Part shown: positions 1-11,200 of the stretch, piece after piece | Position numbering within the stretch: position 1 is the first letter of the stretch | Layout: each line of letters starts with the position of its first letter | Source: Candidatus Kapaibacterium sp. | Lineage (GTDB): Bacteria > Bacteroidota > Ignavibacteria > Kapaibacteriales > UBA2268 | Reading direction: 5' to 3' | Assembly (NCBI GenBank): GCA_026390695.1 | Contig: JAPLFL010000128.1 | Coordinates: 62,001-126,000, forward strand | DNA: 64,000 bases | Position numbers and translations under genes: made by a program | Notes under the pieces: generated by a model | What the model saw: only the letters and a program-made list of their open reading frames with translations | What the model was told of the DNA's origin: nothing | The model's database searches: none

Positions 1-2
1 AC

Positions 3-722
3 TTGATAATTTTCCCCGAACTTTGCACTACTGGCTATTCTTTCGCAGACAGGAATGAAACCGAGCAATATGCAGAATCATCTAAGGGTGATACTATTTC
101 TATTCTTAGTAAAATGGCAATGGAACAAAATAAAATAATAATATTAGGATTTGCCGAAAAGGATGATCATCAATTATTCAACTCTGCAGCAGCACTGTTT
201 CCGGATCAAAATTTAAACCGTATTTATCGTAAGTCTCATTTATTTTATCGAGAAAAATTTTGCTTTGATCCTGGTGATACAGGTTTTTTTGTTATAAACA
301 ATCATGATCTTGATGTAAATATTGGTTTGATGATTTGTTATGATTGGCGTTTTCCGGAAGCTGCCCGTAGTCTTGGTTTATTAGGCGCAGACCTTATCGT
401 ATGCCCTTCAAATCTGGTTACTGATGTATGGCATATATCAATGCCATCTCGAGCACTTGAAAATAAGGTATATCTTGCCTGTGTTAATCGCTTCGGCACC
501 GAAAACCGAAATGGAGAATCATTATTATTCAAGGGTAAATCCGCAATCTACGATTATAATGGGAAAATTCTTGCTGAAGCTGCACCTGATGCAGAACAAA
601 TCTTATTTGCTGATATTGATCCGATAAAAACAAGAGACAAATCTTTTAATCCATTTAATGATATTTTTAAAGATAGAAGAACAGACTTGTATCATAACAA
701 TTCAATTGAGATTATTTCATAA
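3..722 (+). CDS. Carbon-nitrogen hydrolase (nitrilase/omega-amidase family), 5' end cut by window start
   Basis: Catalytic triad context: FPELCTTGYS (Glu), YRKSHLF (Lys), GLMICYDWRFPE (Cys). The ORF opens at the window edge, so the N-terminus is missing. Confidence 0.88.
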   Translation: MIIFPELCTTGYSFADRNETEQYAESSKGDTISILSKMAMEQNKIIILGFAEKDDHQLFNSAAALFPDQNLNRIYRKSHLFYREKFCFDPGDTGFFVINNHDLDVNIGLMICYDWRFPEAARSLGLLGADLIVCPSNLVTDVWHISMPSRALENKVYLACVNRFGTENRNGESLLFKGKSAIYDYNGKILAEAAPDAEQILFADIDPIKTRDKSFNPFNDIFKDRRTDLYHNNSIEIIS

Positions 723-879
723 TCAAAAATGAATCCCTTGATATCCCAAATATTTTTTTCATCAATATTTGACAATATTAATTAATATTCTGGGTTAATC
801 TAAGATGAGGCTAACAATGTACCAATTTATGTTTATATACATATGATAGATCATTTTTAAATTTTTTTCAGGAGAACTT

Positions 880-1311
880 ATGGCTACCAATGGAATTACA
901 GCCGCCAACACAGGTCTGAGTGCTTTTCAGACAATTGACCCGTCTCAAACACAACAAACTGGACCTACTCATCAACACCATAGACATGCTAACCGAACTG
1001 GGGATAATGGACAGGTACCAGATCCTACAAAATTTTTATCAATGTTGCAAAGTAAATTAGGATTGAACGATAATCAGGTTCTTGACTTAAAAAAATTGCT
1101 TCAAAAAGATTTTGATTCTCTGTCCGTAATTAAACCTACAAGTACTACAAATGGAACAAATTCATCAACTGGGACTGTTGCTAATTCTTCCGATAGGAAA
1201 AGTACTTTCACCAAGATAAATACTGATATTATGAGTGTACTAACTCCAGCTCAACAACAATCTTTCAATGTATTATTCAAAGGTAATGATAATGATGGAG
1301 ATGCGACCTGA
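880..1311 (+). CDS. Small hypothetical protein with two LTxxQ-like (Spy/CpxP-like) segments
   Basis: 143 aa, RBS aggag upstream. Segments LGLNDNQVLDLKKLL and LTPAQQQSFNVLF; Ser/Thr/Asn-rich linker; C-terminal DNDGDA. Confidence 0.6.
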   Translation: MATNGITAANTGLSAFQTIDPSQTQQTGPTHQHHRHANRTGDNGQVPDPTKFLSMLQSKLGLNDNQVLDLKKLLQKDFDSLSVIKPTSTTNGTNSSTGTVANSSDRKSTFTKINTDIMSVLTPAQQQSFNVLFKGNDNDGDAT

Positions 1312-1351
1312 TATGTGCTGATAAAACAAAATTATTATTTGAATATCAAAT

Positions 1352-1391
1352 AAAAAACTGCTCTAAATTGGCTTTCAGAGCAGTTTTTTTT
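1352..1391. terminator. Bidirectional intrinsic terminator between convergent genes
   Basis: aaaaaactgctct-N12-agagcagtttttttt: 13-bp stem with A-tract/T-tract on both sides. Confidence 0.85.
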
Positions 1392-1431
1392 GATGTTCAC
1401 TTTATGAATTTTATATAAAATTCAAACTTTA

Positions 1432-4206
1432 TTATTCAATTACAACTAATTCTTCCGGTGCTCTTGATAAATATTTTGCGCCTTGACGAGTGACTTGAAT
1501 ATTGTCTTCCACCCTCATTCCATATTTATCAGGGAAATACACACCCGGCTCAATTGCCAAACAACAGTCTTCAGACACAATTTGATCATCCTTTCTAAAT
1601 GTCAAGAGCGGTGCTTCGTGAGCATCCAAGCCAATTCCATGGCCTAAAGAGTGTTGGAAATAATCTCCGAAACCTGCATTTTGAATAAGACTCCGTGCAG
1701 CATTATCGACTGTTTTTCCATTCATACCGGGTTTAACAATTTTGATTGCCGCCTCCTTAGCCTCAATCAGAAGTTGATATAATGCTCTTTGTTCCTTTGT
1801 GGCTTTACCAATTGCAATAGTTCGAGTAATATCGGAAATAAAGCCATTAACGGTGCATCCAAAGTCCATAATTACAATGTCACCCTTACGAATTTTTCTA
1901 TCTGATGGCTGACCGTGTACTAATCCGCATCTTTCACCACTTACCACAATAATATCGAAAGGGTCACTTTCAGAGCCATATTTACGTGATAAATAAGATA
2001 TTTCCGTGGCTATATCCCGTTCGGTTTTCCCTGGTTGAATAAATTTCAAAATTTCTTCATATACTTTCAGTGCAATATCAACGGCTTTTTGAATAAAATA
2101 AACTTCTTCGGGAGCCTTAGGAACCATAAAGCGAGAAACTTCATTAGAAGCAGGTTTGAATTTAATCGGTCTGATAAAATTTCTGATGTCAACAGCATCT
2201 GAATATGGCATTTTATCAGCTTCAAAAGCCATAGATTCTATTGTAGAGAATACACCCGCCCTAATTCCGTAATCCCATACATCACGGGTAATATGCACTT
2301 CAAAATTAGGTAAATTGAAAAGTTCAGTTTTTACTTGTTCTTCATAGCGATCATCTGTGAAAATTATTATTCTTTCATTTTGAATGAACAGAGTAGCAGC
2401 AGATCCTGAAAATCCTGTCAGGTAGCGAATATTTGGCAGGTAACTGATAACGAGAGTATCAACCTTTAGTTCACCTGCTGTGAATCTCAATTGTTCCAAT
2501 CTTTTATCAATAATTTTTGAGTAAGTTCCGGTTGTATCAATTGAAACCATTTTTTGTTCTAATTTAACAAAACTCTGTGGCTCTCTAACTTTTTTGGGTG
2601 TCTCTCGTTTTATTTCGGATTTATCTTCAGATTCGGGATCAATATTTTCACTTGGAGAACCTAATGAAGTTTCAACATTTATCTCAGGTGCAATTGTTTC
2701 CTCAATAATTGGCTGTGGTTCTGCACTAACTGGTGATTCGATCTCAACTGTGTCGTTTATTATTTTTCCTTTTTTTTGCTTTTTAGGTTCAATTTTTTCC
2801 TGCTCAATTATTTCAATAGCCGGTGTTTCAATTTTTTCAACAATAGTATCTTGTTTCGCAATTTTCTTAGTTCCAGTCTTTGATTCCGGTATCTGAACTT
2901 CTGCTTGAATAGGAATTTCAATTTTTTTATTATCAGAAACTTTTAACTCCGTTTTTTGAGATATGGTTTCAGTTTTAGCTTTGGTTTTTGTTTGAGTTTC
3001 TTGAACTTTTATTGTGGCATTTGTCGCAGCTTTTGATGGCTTATCTTCTAAAACAACATCAGCCTTTTTTTCAATATTTTTTGCAACTGGTTTAATTGGT
3101 TTTTCTTCTACCTTTGCAACTGGCTTTTTCTCTGGAACTTTCACAACTGGCTTAGATACTGGTTTAGCTGCTGGTACTACTACCTTGGCTTCCGGGTTCT
3201 TTTCTGTTACTTTCGATATTGGCTTAGATACTGGTTTAGCTGCTGGTACTACTACCTTGGCTTCTGGTTTCTTTTCTGGAACTTTCGTTACTGGCTTAGA
3301 TACTGGTTTAGCTGCTGGTACTACTACCTTGGCTTCCGGTTTCTTCTCTGGGACTTTCGTTAATGGCTTAGATACTGGTTTAGCTGCTGGTACTACTACC
3401 TTGGCTTCCGGTTTCTTCTCTGGAACTTTCGATACTGGCTTGGACACTGGTTTAGTTGCTTGAACAACAACTTTAACTGCCGGTTTCTTTTCCGGGACTT
3501 TCGTTACCGGCTTAGATACTGGTTTAGCTGCTGGCACTTCTACCTTTGCAACTGGCTTTTTCTCAGGAACTTTCACCACTGGCTTAGATACTGGTTTAGC
3601 TGCTGGTACTACTACCTTGGCTTCCGGTTTCTTTTCTGGGACTTTCGTTACTGGCTTAGATACTGGTTTAGTTGCTTGAACAACAACTTTAATTGCCGGT
3701 TTCTTTTCCGGGACTTTCGTTACTGGCTTAGATACTGGTTTAGCTGCTGGTACTACTACCTTGGCTTCTGGTTTCTTTACTGTGACTTTCGATATTGTCT
3801 TGGACACTGGTTTAGTTGCTTGAACAACAACTTTAACTGCCGGTTTTTTTTCTGGGACTTTCGTTACTGGCTTGGCCACTGGTTTTGTGGGTTTTACTTC
3901 TACTTTTACTACCGGTTTCTTTTCTGAGACTTGCGTTACTGGTTTAGTAATCTTTACATCCTTTTTATCAATCGGTGCTTTAATTGCTGATTTTGGATTA
4001 ATAATAGCAGCATTATTAACCTTCTTGGAGACTGGTATTGGTGCATTTTTTTTGGAATTGTTAGAACCAATAACAGATGTAGATTTAGCCGCTACTTTCT
4101 GAGGTTCAGGTTTGATATTTTTAATATTTGAAACCTGTTTTTTATTTGGTTCAGGCTTTGATGAAACTTTGGGAGATATTCCCTTGGATTTTGAATTGAT
4201 AGCCAT
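1432..4206 (-). CDS. Xaa-Pro aminopeptidase (M24 family) with long repetitive Lys/Pro/Val N-terminal extension
   Basis: C-terminal ~370 aa has M24 motifs: GLVHGQPSDRKIRKGDIVIMDFGCTVNGFISDITRT, HSLGHGIGLDAHE, IEPGVYFPDKYGMRVEDN. The N-terminal ~550 aa is low-complexity. Confidence 0.88.
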   Translation of the reverse strand: MAINSKSKGISPKVSSKPEPNKKQVSNIKNIKPEPQKVAAKSTSVIGSNNSKKNAPIPVSKKVNNAAIINPKSAIKAPIDKKDVKITKPVTQVSEKKPVVKVEVKPTKPVAKPVTKVPEKKPAVKVVVQATKPVSKTISKVTVKKPEAKVVVPAAKPVSKPVTKVPEKKPAIKVVVQATKPVSKPVTKVPEKKPEAKVVVPAAKPVSKPVVKVPEKKPVAKVEVPAAKPVSKPVTKVPEKKPAVKVVVQATKPVSKPVSKVPEKKPEAKVVVPAAKPVSKPLTKVPEKKPEAKVVVPAAKPVSKPVTKVPEKKPEAKVVVPAAKPVSKPISKVTEKNPEAKVVVPAAKPVSKPVVKVPEKKPVAKVEEKPIKPVAKNIEKKADVVLEDKPSKAATNATIKVQETQTKTKAKTETISQKTELKVSDNKKIEIPIQAEVQIPESKTGTKKIAKQDTIVEKIETPAIEIIEQEKIEPKKQKKGKIINDTVEIESPVSAEPQPIIEETIAPEINVETSLGSPSENIDPESEDKSEIKRETPKKVREPQSFVKLEQKMVSIDTTGTYSKIIDKRLEQLRFTAGELKVDTLVISYLPNIRYLTGFSGSAATLFIQNERIIIFTDDRYEEQVKTELFNLPNFEVHITRDVWDYGIRAGVFSTIESMAFEADKMPYSDAVDIRNFIRPIKFKPASNEVSRFMVPKAPEEVYFIQKAVDIALKVYEEILKFIQPGKTERDIATEISYLSRKYGSESDPFDIIVVSGERCGLVHGQPSDRKIRKGDIVIMDFGCTVNGFISDITRTIAIGKATKEQRALYQLLIEAKEAAIKIVKPGMNGKTVDNAARSLIQNAGFGDYFQHSLGHGIGLDAHEAPLLTFRKDDQIVSEDCCLAIEPGVYFPDKYGMRVEDNIQVTRQGAKYLSRAPEELVVIE
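3080..3945 (-). repeat. In-frame 72-bp (24-aa) tandem repeat array inside the M24 peptidase gene
   Basis: About 11 full units of the form P[VIL][TSV]KVPEKKP[EA][AVI]KVVV[PQ]A[AT]KPVSK plus a degenerate flanking unit. Confidence 0.9.
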
Positions 4207-4294
4207 ATAACATTTCCTTTTTTGTAAATATATATTAATTCTATAATTGCACGATAACCCGTTTAGCGCTGACTTTATATTCTATTGTCAGTTT

Positions 4295-5800
4295 TTATTT
4301 TGAGAAATAATTCGGAGCTTCCTTAGAGATAACTATGTCGTGAGGATGCGATTCCCGAAGTCCTGCACTTGTAATTCTAACAAACTGACTTTTTTCTTTC
4401 ATTTCATCAATATTCCTACATCCGCAATAGCCCATTGATGCACGCAAACCACCAAGAATTTGAAATATTGTATCGGAAAGTTTTCCTTTGAATGGAACAC
4501 GTCCTTCGATACCTTCAGGAACAAATTTCGAAATCTCAGACTCCATATCCTGAAAATATCTGTCTGCGGAACCCTGTTTCATAGCATCTACTGAGCCCAT
4601 TCCACGATATAGCTTATATGCTCGTCCTTCGTAAATTACTTTGTCACCCGGACTTTCTTCGTGACCGGCAAAAAGGCTGCCAATCATAACAGAATCTGCA
4701 CCTGCTGAAATTGCTTTGGCAATATCACCGGTTTGTTTAATACCACCATCGGCTATAAGAGTTACATCTGATTTGTTTGTTATTTTACTTACATTCATTA
4801 TAGCAGAAAGTTGAGGTACTCCAACCCCGGCTATTATTCTTGTAGTACAAATTGATCCCGGGCCAATTCCGACTTTCAAACCATCAGCTCCGCTATCAAT
4901 TAATGCTTCGGCAGCCTCACTGGTCGCAATATTTCCAGCTATAACCGGAAGATCGGGGAATTGCATTTTAACTTTCCTTACAGCATCAATCACTCCCTTT
5001 GAATGGCCGTGAGCAGTATCAATAAAAATAATATCAACTTCCGATTTATTTAATTCTGCTACTCGTTCCAATAAATCTCCGGAAATACCAACTGCTGCTG
5101 CAACTCGTAATCTTCCTTGTAAATCTTTGCATGAATTCGGAAAATTTTTCTTCTTTTGGATATCTTTAAATGTAATTAAGCCGTGCAGGACGAAGTTTTC
5201 ATCAACAACCGGCAGCTTTTCAATTCTATGATTTTGCAAAAGCCTCTCTGCATCCTCAAAAGTAGTTCCATAAGGTGCAGTATATAAATTTTCTTTTGTC
5301 ATCACATCGGCAATCAATTCTGTATGATCGGGATTAAAGCGAAGGTCGCGATTTGTGATTATTCCAATCAATCGACGATTTTCATCAATAATTGGAATAC
5401 CCGAAATGTGAAATTTGGACATTAGTCCCAGAGCATCTGCCACTGTTTTATCAGCAGTTAGAGTAATCGGATTTCTTATCATCCCACTTTCGGATCGCTT
5501 CACCAAATCGACTTGCTCTGCCTGAGCACGAATTGACATGTTTTTATGAATAACGCCAATACCACCTTCACGGGCCATAGCTCTTGCCATTTCCTCTTCA
5601 GTGACGGTATCCATCGCTGCGCTGATGATAGGAATATTAATGGAAATATTCTTGGTTAGACGTGTCTTAGTAATTGTGTCCTTTGGAAGAACTTCGGAAT
5701 AATCCGGTATTAGCAATACATCATCATAGGTAATACCTGTATAAATAATCTTTTCAAAATCTCTCATATTCTTCACAAAGTTTAATCGGTTTTCTGTCAA
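4295..5800 (-). CDS. guaB: IMP dehydrogenase with CBS domains
   Basis: [57 protein letters not shown]. Start may be the internal Met at 5767. Confidence 0.97.
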   Translation of the reverse strand: MTENRLNFVKNMRDFEKIIYTGITYDDVLLIPDYSEVLPKDTITKTRLTKNISINIPIISAAMDTVTEEEMARAMAREGGIGVIHKNMSIRAQAEQVDLVKRSESGMIRNPITLTADKTVADALGLMSKFHISGIPIIDENRRLIGIITNRDLRFNPDHTELIADVMTKENLYTAPYGTTFEDAERLLQNHRIEKLPVVDENFVLHGLITFKDIQKKKNFPNSCKDLQGRLRVAAAVGISGDLLERVAELNKSEVDIIFIDTAHGHSKGVIDAVRKVKMQFPDLPVIAGNIATSEAAEALIDSGADGLKVGIGPGSICTTRIIAGVGVPQLSAIMNVSKITNKSDVTLIADGGIKQTGDIAKAISAGADSVMIGSLFAGHEESPGDKVIYEGRAYKLYRGMGSVDAMKQGSADRYFQDMESEISKFVPEGIEGRVPFKGKLSDTIFQILGGLRASMGYCGCRNIDEMKEKSQFVRITSAGLRESHPHDIVISKEAPNYFSK

Positions 5801-5863
5801 AAAAATTAGTGTATAAACGAATATGGATTTTATATATTGTATTTTATTGGAATAAAATACGAA

Positions 5864-6709
5864 TTATTTTTTTAATAATATCTTACTTAAATCGGAGAAC
5901 TGATCTTGATTAATAATTTCCGCTTTCAGTGCGAGATCTGAAAGGATAACAGAATTTGTTTGATAAAATTTCTTTATATCAGGATATATATTTAATAGCT
6001 CCAAATGAAGTTTTATTGTGTTGATGTCTGCACGTGAAACAGGGCCTGTTAAGGTACTAATTTCAGAATTAAAAAAATTTAATAAAGTTTGTGTGCATAG
6101 TGGTAGAAATATTTCACGAGATAAATTGGCTTTCTCAGCTAATTCGATTGCTTTTTCCAGATATAGATGCATAAAATTTGATGCCATTACTGCTGAAGCA
6201 TGGTATAATATTTTTTGTTCTTTATCATTATAATTAAGAAAGAATGGCTTCCCATCTATACTTTTTAAATATTCAATATAAACATTTTTATCTTTTTCAG
6301 TGCATTCGACTGCCCAATAAATATCATGGAGCAATAAATCATCAATTTTGCTAAATGTCTGTAAAGGATGGGCTGCCGCAGTTTTAGCGCCTATTATTCT
6401 AAGAGGTTCCAGAATATTTTCATTCAGCGATCCGGAACAATGAAATACTAACTTATCTTTTAATAAATAGTTTGGGAGATTAGCAAGTTCAGTAGCCACA
6501 TTTGAAATTTGTGTATCAGGGACAGATATTATCAACAATTCGCAACTTTGAAGTTTAACTTCTAATTCTTCTAATTTTTTGATTTTGTGCTTAAATTCCG
6601 ACAGGTAACAATCAGTTCTGCAAAATACATAATCTAAAATTCCTTTTTTTAATAAATGTGAAGCCAGACTCATACCGACTTTTCCGGCTCCAATGATTGA
6701 TGTTCTCAT
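5864..6709 (-). CDS. Rossmann-fold protein with DUF2520
   Basis: N-terminal SIIGAGKVGMSLASHL; AAAHPLQTF and CSGSL typical of the Rossmann-like/DUF2520 family. 4-bp overlap with cysS. Confidence 0.85.
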   Translation of the reverse strand: MRTSIIGAGKVGMSLASHLLKKGILDYVFCRTDCYLSEFKHKIKKLEELEVKLQSCELLIISVPDTQISNVATELANLPNYLLKDKLVFHCSGSLNENILEPLRIIGAKTAAAHPLQTFSKIDDLLLHDIYWAVECTEKDKNVYIEYLKSIDGKPFFLNYNDKEQKILYHASAVMASNFMHLYLEKAIELAEKANLSREIFLPLCTQTLLNFFNSEISTLTGPVSRADINTIKLHLELLNIYPDIKKFYQTNSVILSDLALKAEIINQDQFSDLSKILLKK

Positions 6710-8184
6710 TTTTTTATTATTGTATAAGAATCCTTAGAATCTTTAATTATATAACCGAGATCATCAAGTATTTTTCGGAGATTATCGGATTCGGCAAAAT
6801 CTTTATTTGCCCTTACAATAAGCCTCTTTTCGGCAATATCAATTATCTTTGATGGAATTTTTATTTCGATTTCTACTCTTGGTGATATTTCCCAGACATT
6901 AAATACTTCATTTAACTCTGTAAAGAATTCTTTCAGACTATCTTTTGATAATTCATCTATTGCCTTACCACTATATTCATTAATAAATCCGAATAATTTA
7001 GCAAGTGCTTTAGGACTATGCAAATCATCTGCTAAAGCACCGAACACATCATTTTTCAACTTTTGAATATCGGGTTGAACTTCGGAATTATCGGCTGTAT
7101 CAAAAATTGAATAAATAAACTCTTGTACTCTGGCTCTAGCTTTTGCAGAAGCTTTGATGCCGGAATTTGTAAAATTATAGATCGAACCATAGTGAGTGCT
7201 GAGAATCGAAAATCTTATGTCTAAAGGATCAAATCCTTGGTCAATCAAATCGCGTAAAGTGAAAAAATTACCTTTTGATTTACTCATTTTCTCGCCTTCA
7301 ACTTCTAAAAACTCGTTATGGCACCAAAACACAGTTGGCTCTATCCCATATCCGGCTTTACTCTGAGCAATTTCATCTTCGTGATGAGGGAATCGAAGAT
7401 CAACTCCTCCAGTATGAATATCAAAGGGTAATCCGAGTATGTCAAATTCCATTGCAGAGCATTCTATATGCCAGCCGGGGCGCCCAGGATAATTTTGTCC
7501 GTCTATTTCAAAATCCCAGTATGGCTCATCCTCACGTTTGGATTTCCACAGCACAAAATCACTAATATTTTCTCTTTCATATTGGTCAGAATCTATGCGG
7601 GATCCTTCAATAAAATTCCCAAAATCAATATTGAATAGTTTGCCATAGGTCTCTGTTTTTCGATATTCTGATAAATCAAAATAAATGGACCCTTGTGAGA
7701 TATAAGCTGTTCTCTTGTTAATTATTTTCAATATTAATTTCTGCATCTGATTAATATAATCAGTAGCTCTTGGCATTTTATAAAAATGATTTGAATTAAC
7801 ACCGAGGGCAGCAATATCTTGTATAAAAGATTTTTCATAAAACTCAGTTAATGTCAATAGATTCTGAAGAATATCCTCAGATTGATTTCCCATTTCCGGA
7901 AGCCATACTTGGCTACCAATCCTGCTATCACGAATTGTCTTATCATCAATATTTGTAATATTCATCACCCATTTGACTTGAAAACCACCAACAGTTCTTA
8001 TCACTCGTTGAAGAAAGTCTGCAAATAGAAAAGCTCGCATATTCCCTATGTGGGCATAATTGTAAACCGTTGGGCCACAACTGTATATTTTAACATCTTT
8101 ATCATCAAGTGCATTAAAATTTTCAATTTGTTTGCTGAGAGTATTGTAAAGTTTAATTTGCATTTTATTTATCTTATAAATCAA
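6706..8184 (-). CDS. cysS: Cysteinyl-tRNA synthetase
   Basis: KIYSCGPTVYNYAHIGNMRAF, GRPGWHIECSAM, HTGGVDLRFPHHEDEIAQ, KMSKSKGNF. Confidence 0.97.
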   Translation of the reverse strand: MIYKINKMQIKLYNTLSKQIENFNALDDKDVKIYSCGPTVYNYAHIGNMRAFLFADFLQRVIRTVGGFQVKWVMNITNIDDKTIRDSRIGSQVWLPEMGNQSEDILQNLLTLTEFYEKSFIQDIAALGVNSNHFYKMPRATDYINQMQKLILKIINKRTAYISQGSIYFDLSEYRKTETYGKLFNIDFGNFIEGSRIDSDQYERENISDFVLWKSKREDEPYWDFEIDGQNYPGRPGWHIECSAMEFDILGLPFDIHTGGVDLRFPHHEDEIAQSKAGYGIEPTVFWCHNEFLEVEGEKMSKSKGNFFTLRDLIDQGFDPLDIRFSILSTHYGSIYNFTNSGIKASAKARARVQEFIYSIFDTADNSEVQPDIQKLKNDVFGALADDLHSPKALAKLFGFINEYSGKAIDELSKDSLKEFFTELNEVFNVWEISPRVEIEIKIPSKIIDIAEKRLIVRANKDFAESDNLRKILDDLGYIIKDSKDSYTIIKK

Positions 8185-8213
8185 TAGAACCTTAAAATTA
8201 CGTTTTTTTCCTT

Positions 8214-8245
8214 AAAAAAAGAGCCTCACTAATGTAAGGCTCTTT
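8214..8245 (-). terminator. Intrinsic terminator for the SBBP-protein gene
   Basis: aaaaagagcct...aaggctcttt hairpin; T-tract on minus strand just downstream of 8267. Confidence 0.7.
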
Positions 8246-8266
8246 CATTTAATCCAAAATTTAAGA

Positions 8267-11200
8267 TTATTTAATAAATAATGCTTTCTTGACTATGACA
8301 TTCGATCCACACTCAGCGCTAATCCAATAAACTCCGTTAGAATAATTATTCATATCTAACTGTAGCTTTGTTTTTCCTGTCTGAACAGTACCATTATAAA
8401 CTGATTCAATAAATTCCCCTGAAACACTATACAATTTAAGATTAATTGTACAGATAATTTCAGAAATTATTTCTGCATCGTATAATCCCTGATTGTCTTT
8501 GGAATCAGTTAATATCAGCTGTAAATGCGAATTGGCAGCCCCGTTTTCAAATACAGTAGCTGGTGTAATGGTAATATTTAACTCTCCACTTGTATCGGTG
8601 CTGCAATCACCAACTATAGCACATTTATATTTACCTGCATCAGCACTTGATATTTTAGTAAATTTCAAAACAGAATCTGTTTCACCGAATAACTTTGATC
8701 CATTTTTGAACCACGTGTATTTCTTATTTACTCCGTTTGCTTTTATTCTGATAATTGCAGGGGTTCCATCAATAAAGGACGTATCTTTGGCAAATTCTGT
8801 AACTTTAGTAGTTGGTTTGACGATTAATTTTAATGCTTGGGTCATTGCACTGGGTTGGCAATTTCCACCAAGATTCACAGTATAATTACCAGCATCAGCC
8901 AAAGTCACCTTATCAATAGTATAGCTTGAATCATGGTTACCAGGGATATCAACATTATTGTGTTTCCAATCAAAACTTGTAATATCACCTGTAGCATTTA
9001 ATGAAAATTTTATTTTTTCACCTTCACATAGAATTAATGAATCAGGACTGGCTATGAAACTTACGATTTTTGGTGCTGATAAAATTTCAAAAGTTGTGGG
9101 AGTCAGTGATATCAGGCCAGATGAATGTGCTACCATTATTTTATAATTTTTAGCATTTGGTTGATTAGTTGGAACGCTCCAAACATACGAATTTCCTGAA
9201 ACACCTTTTTTAATTAATGAAACATTATTCGAATCAGATTGCTTATAAATATAAATATCATACAAATCATTAGATGATTGTATATCTGATGTCCAAATTA
9301 CTGTTAAATCAGCTCCTGCGCAATATTTTTCATTATTAGCAGGCTGAGTAACAGATAAATTTCCAAAAACATTTTTTAAAATAAAGCCATCGCTTTGTCC
9401 TCCCAAGAAACTTGAATTGAAGGTCAAAGCACCTTTTGGAAAACTCTTTTTTGAAGTTGTTGATCCGGTTATATATAAATCTCCACGATAATCAATGAGT
9501 AATGAAGTGGGTATATCTTCACCTTCACCACCAATAAGAGTAGAAAACATCAGACTCCCAAGATTGGCTGATAAAGTAGCAATGAAAATATCATTACCAC
9601 CTTTGAGATAGGAAACATCGCTAATTATTTTAGGGAAATTAGACGAATTTGTAAATCCGGTCATAACAAATGATCCTGATGCGCTGTCTCTCTGTATTTG
9701 AGTTATTGTTTCGGCTTGAGATCCACCAAAAAAGCCCATCGAATTAAGTTTAAGCCCGTCTGAACTGCAATAGCCAATAAAAGCATCAACAGGCCCGCCA
9801 GCATGAGCAATTTGGTAACATGGCTGAACTATAGGAAAAGTTAACTTTGATTCTTTAACTGTTGTTCCTGCAAAATATACATTATCATTAGCATCAGTAC
9901 AGACTGCTGTTCCATTATCATCTTCAGATCCACCACAAAAGGCAGAGAATACTAATTTTGTTCCATCTGCATAGAGTTTTAAAACAACAGCATCCTTTTT
10001 ACCATTTTGAGTAACATCGAATGATCTTTTAATTGGGGCAGGCCAACTTGTATTAGGAAAAACCGGGAAATCAGATCCGGCTGTTTGACCAACAGCACAA
10101 ATATTTTCAGATTGATCTAAACAAATTGCATTTATCCTATCTTCACTTATTCCTCCGAGATAAGTGGCAAATGCAAGGCTTGAACCGGTGACGCTGGCTT
10201 CTGCTATAAACCCGTCGATACCTCCACCCAAACTCTTTTGAACACCATTTGCATCATTACTTATTTTAGAAGATGATGTTTCTCCGCATATAAAAGCATT
10301 ACCAGAATAATTTATAGCTAAACCTCTGACGATATCATCTTTGCTTCCACCAAAATAAGTTGAGTAAATTAGTTTTGTACAATTCGAATCAAATTTAGCT
10401 ATGAATCCGTCTTTCATTCCGTTTAACGATTGTGAGAATGCACTTTTTACAGGTATATCAGAAGATTCGGTTGTTCCTGCAATAAAAACACTATTTTCCC
10501 CATCAACTCCAATTCCAGCACTTAGTTCATTTGCTGCTCCACCAAAGAATGTTGTATAAACTATTCTATTATCTGTTCCTTTTTGTCTGATTTTAGATAT
10601 AAATACATCAAAATTACCTTTTAGTGTTGTTTGATAAACGCCGGGCGTAGTCTGTAATTCATCAGAATCTGTGGTTCCAGCAATCAATAAATCATTATTT
10701 TTATCTGCTACAATTTGTTTGATCGTATCAGTGCCAACTCCACCATAATAAGATGAAATTACTAATGGGTCAATTATCAGTGGAAGTTCTGGATTGTAAT
10801 TCCCTAATTTAAAACCCACTGTGGCACCGTCGTAATTAAAAGTACACTCAATCTTTCTTCTCTCACCATTAATGTCCTGATAAGCGAAAATATCATCATG
10901 CTTAACTGAACCAAATGCAAGAGAAAATTCAATTTGATTGTTATTGCTAATAATTCCGTCATGACCTTGATAATTCATACGAATTTTTGTTGGATCGGCT
11001 CCTGGCTTAACGATAAAATCATACCTCGGAGATTTGTTGTCAAAGCGAAGATTGAGGTCGATCTTATCATAAAAATTCTGTAATAAAACATTATTATATT
11101 CATGAACATTAGTAGCCCACTTTGATGTCTCATTACCTATAAAATAGTTTTTAACAGTTTCCAATGCGGTTTTACCGATAGCAGTCATTTTATTGACATT

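Noticed and set aside
338-532. Minus-strand 64-aa ORF inside the nitrilase-family gene
   Set aside because: Fully antisense within a clearly conserved coding region; no supporting signals.
3014-4102. Three long + strand ORFs (149, 155 and 76 aa) antisense to the peptidase repeat region
   Set aside because: They are the reverse-strand read of the 72-bp Lys/Pro/Val repeat, whose composition suppresses stops; repetitive nonsense proteins with no RBS or domain.
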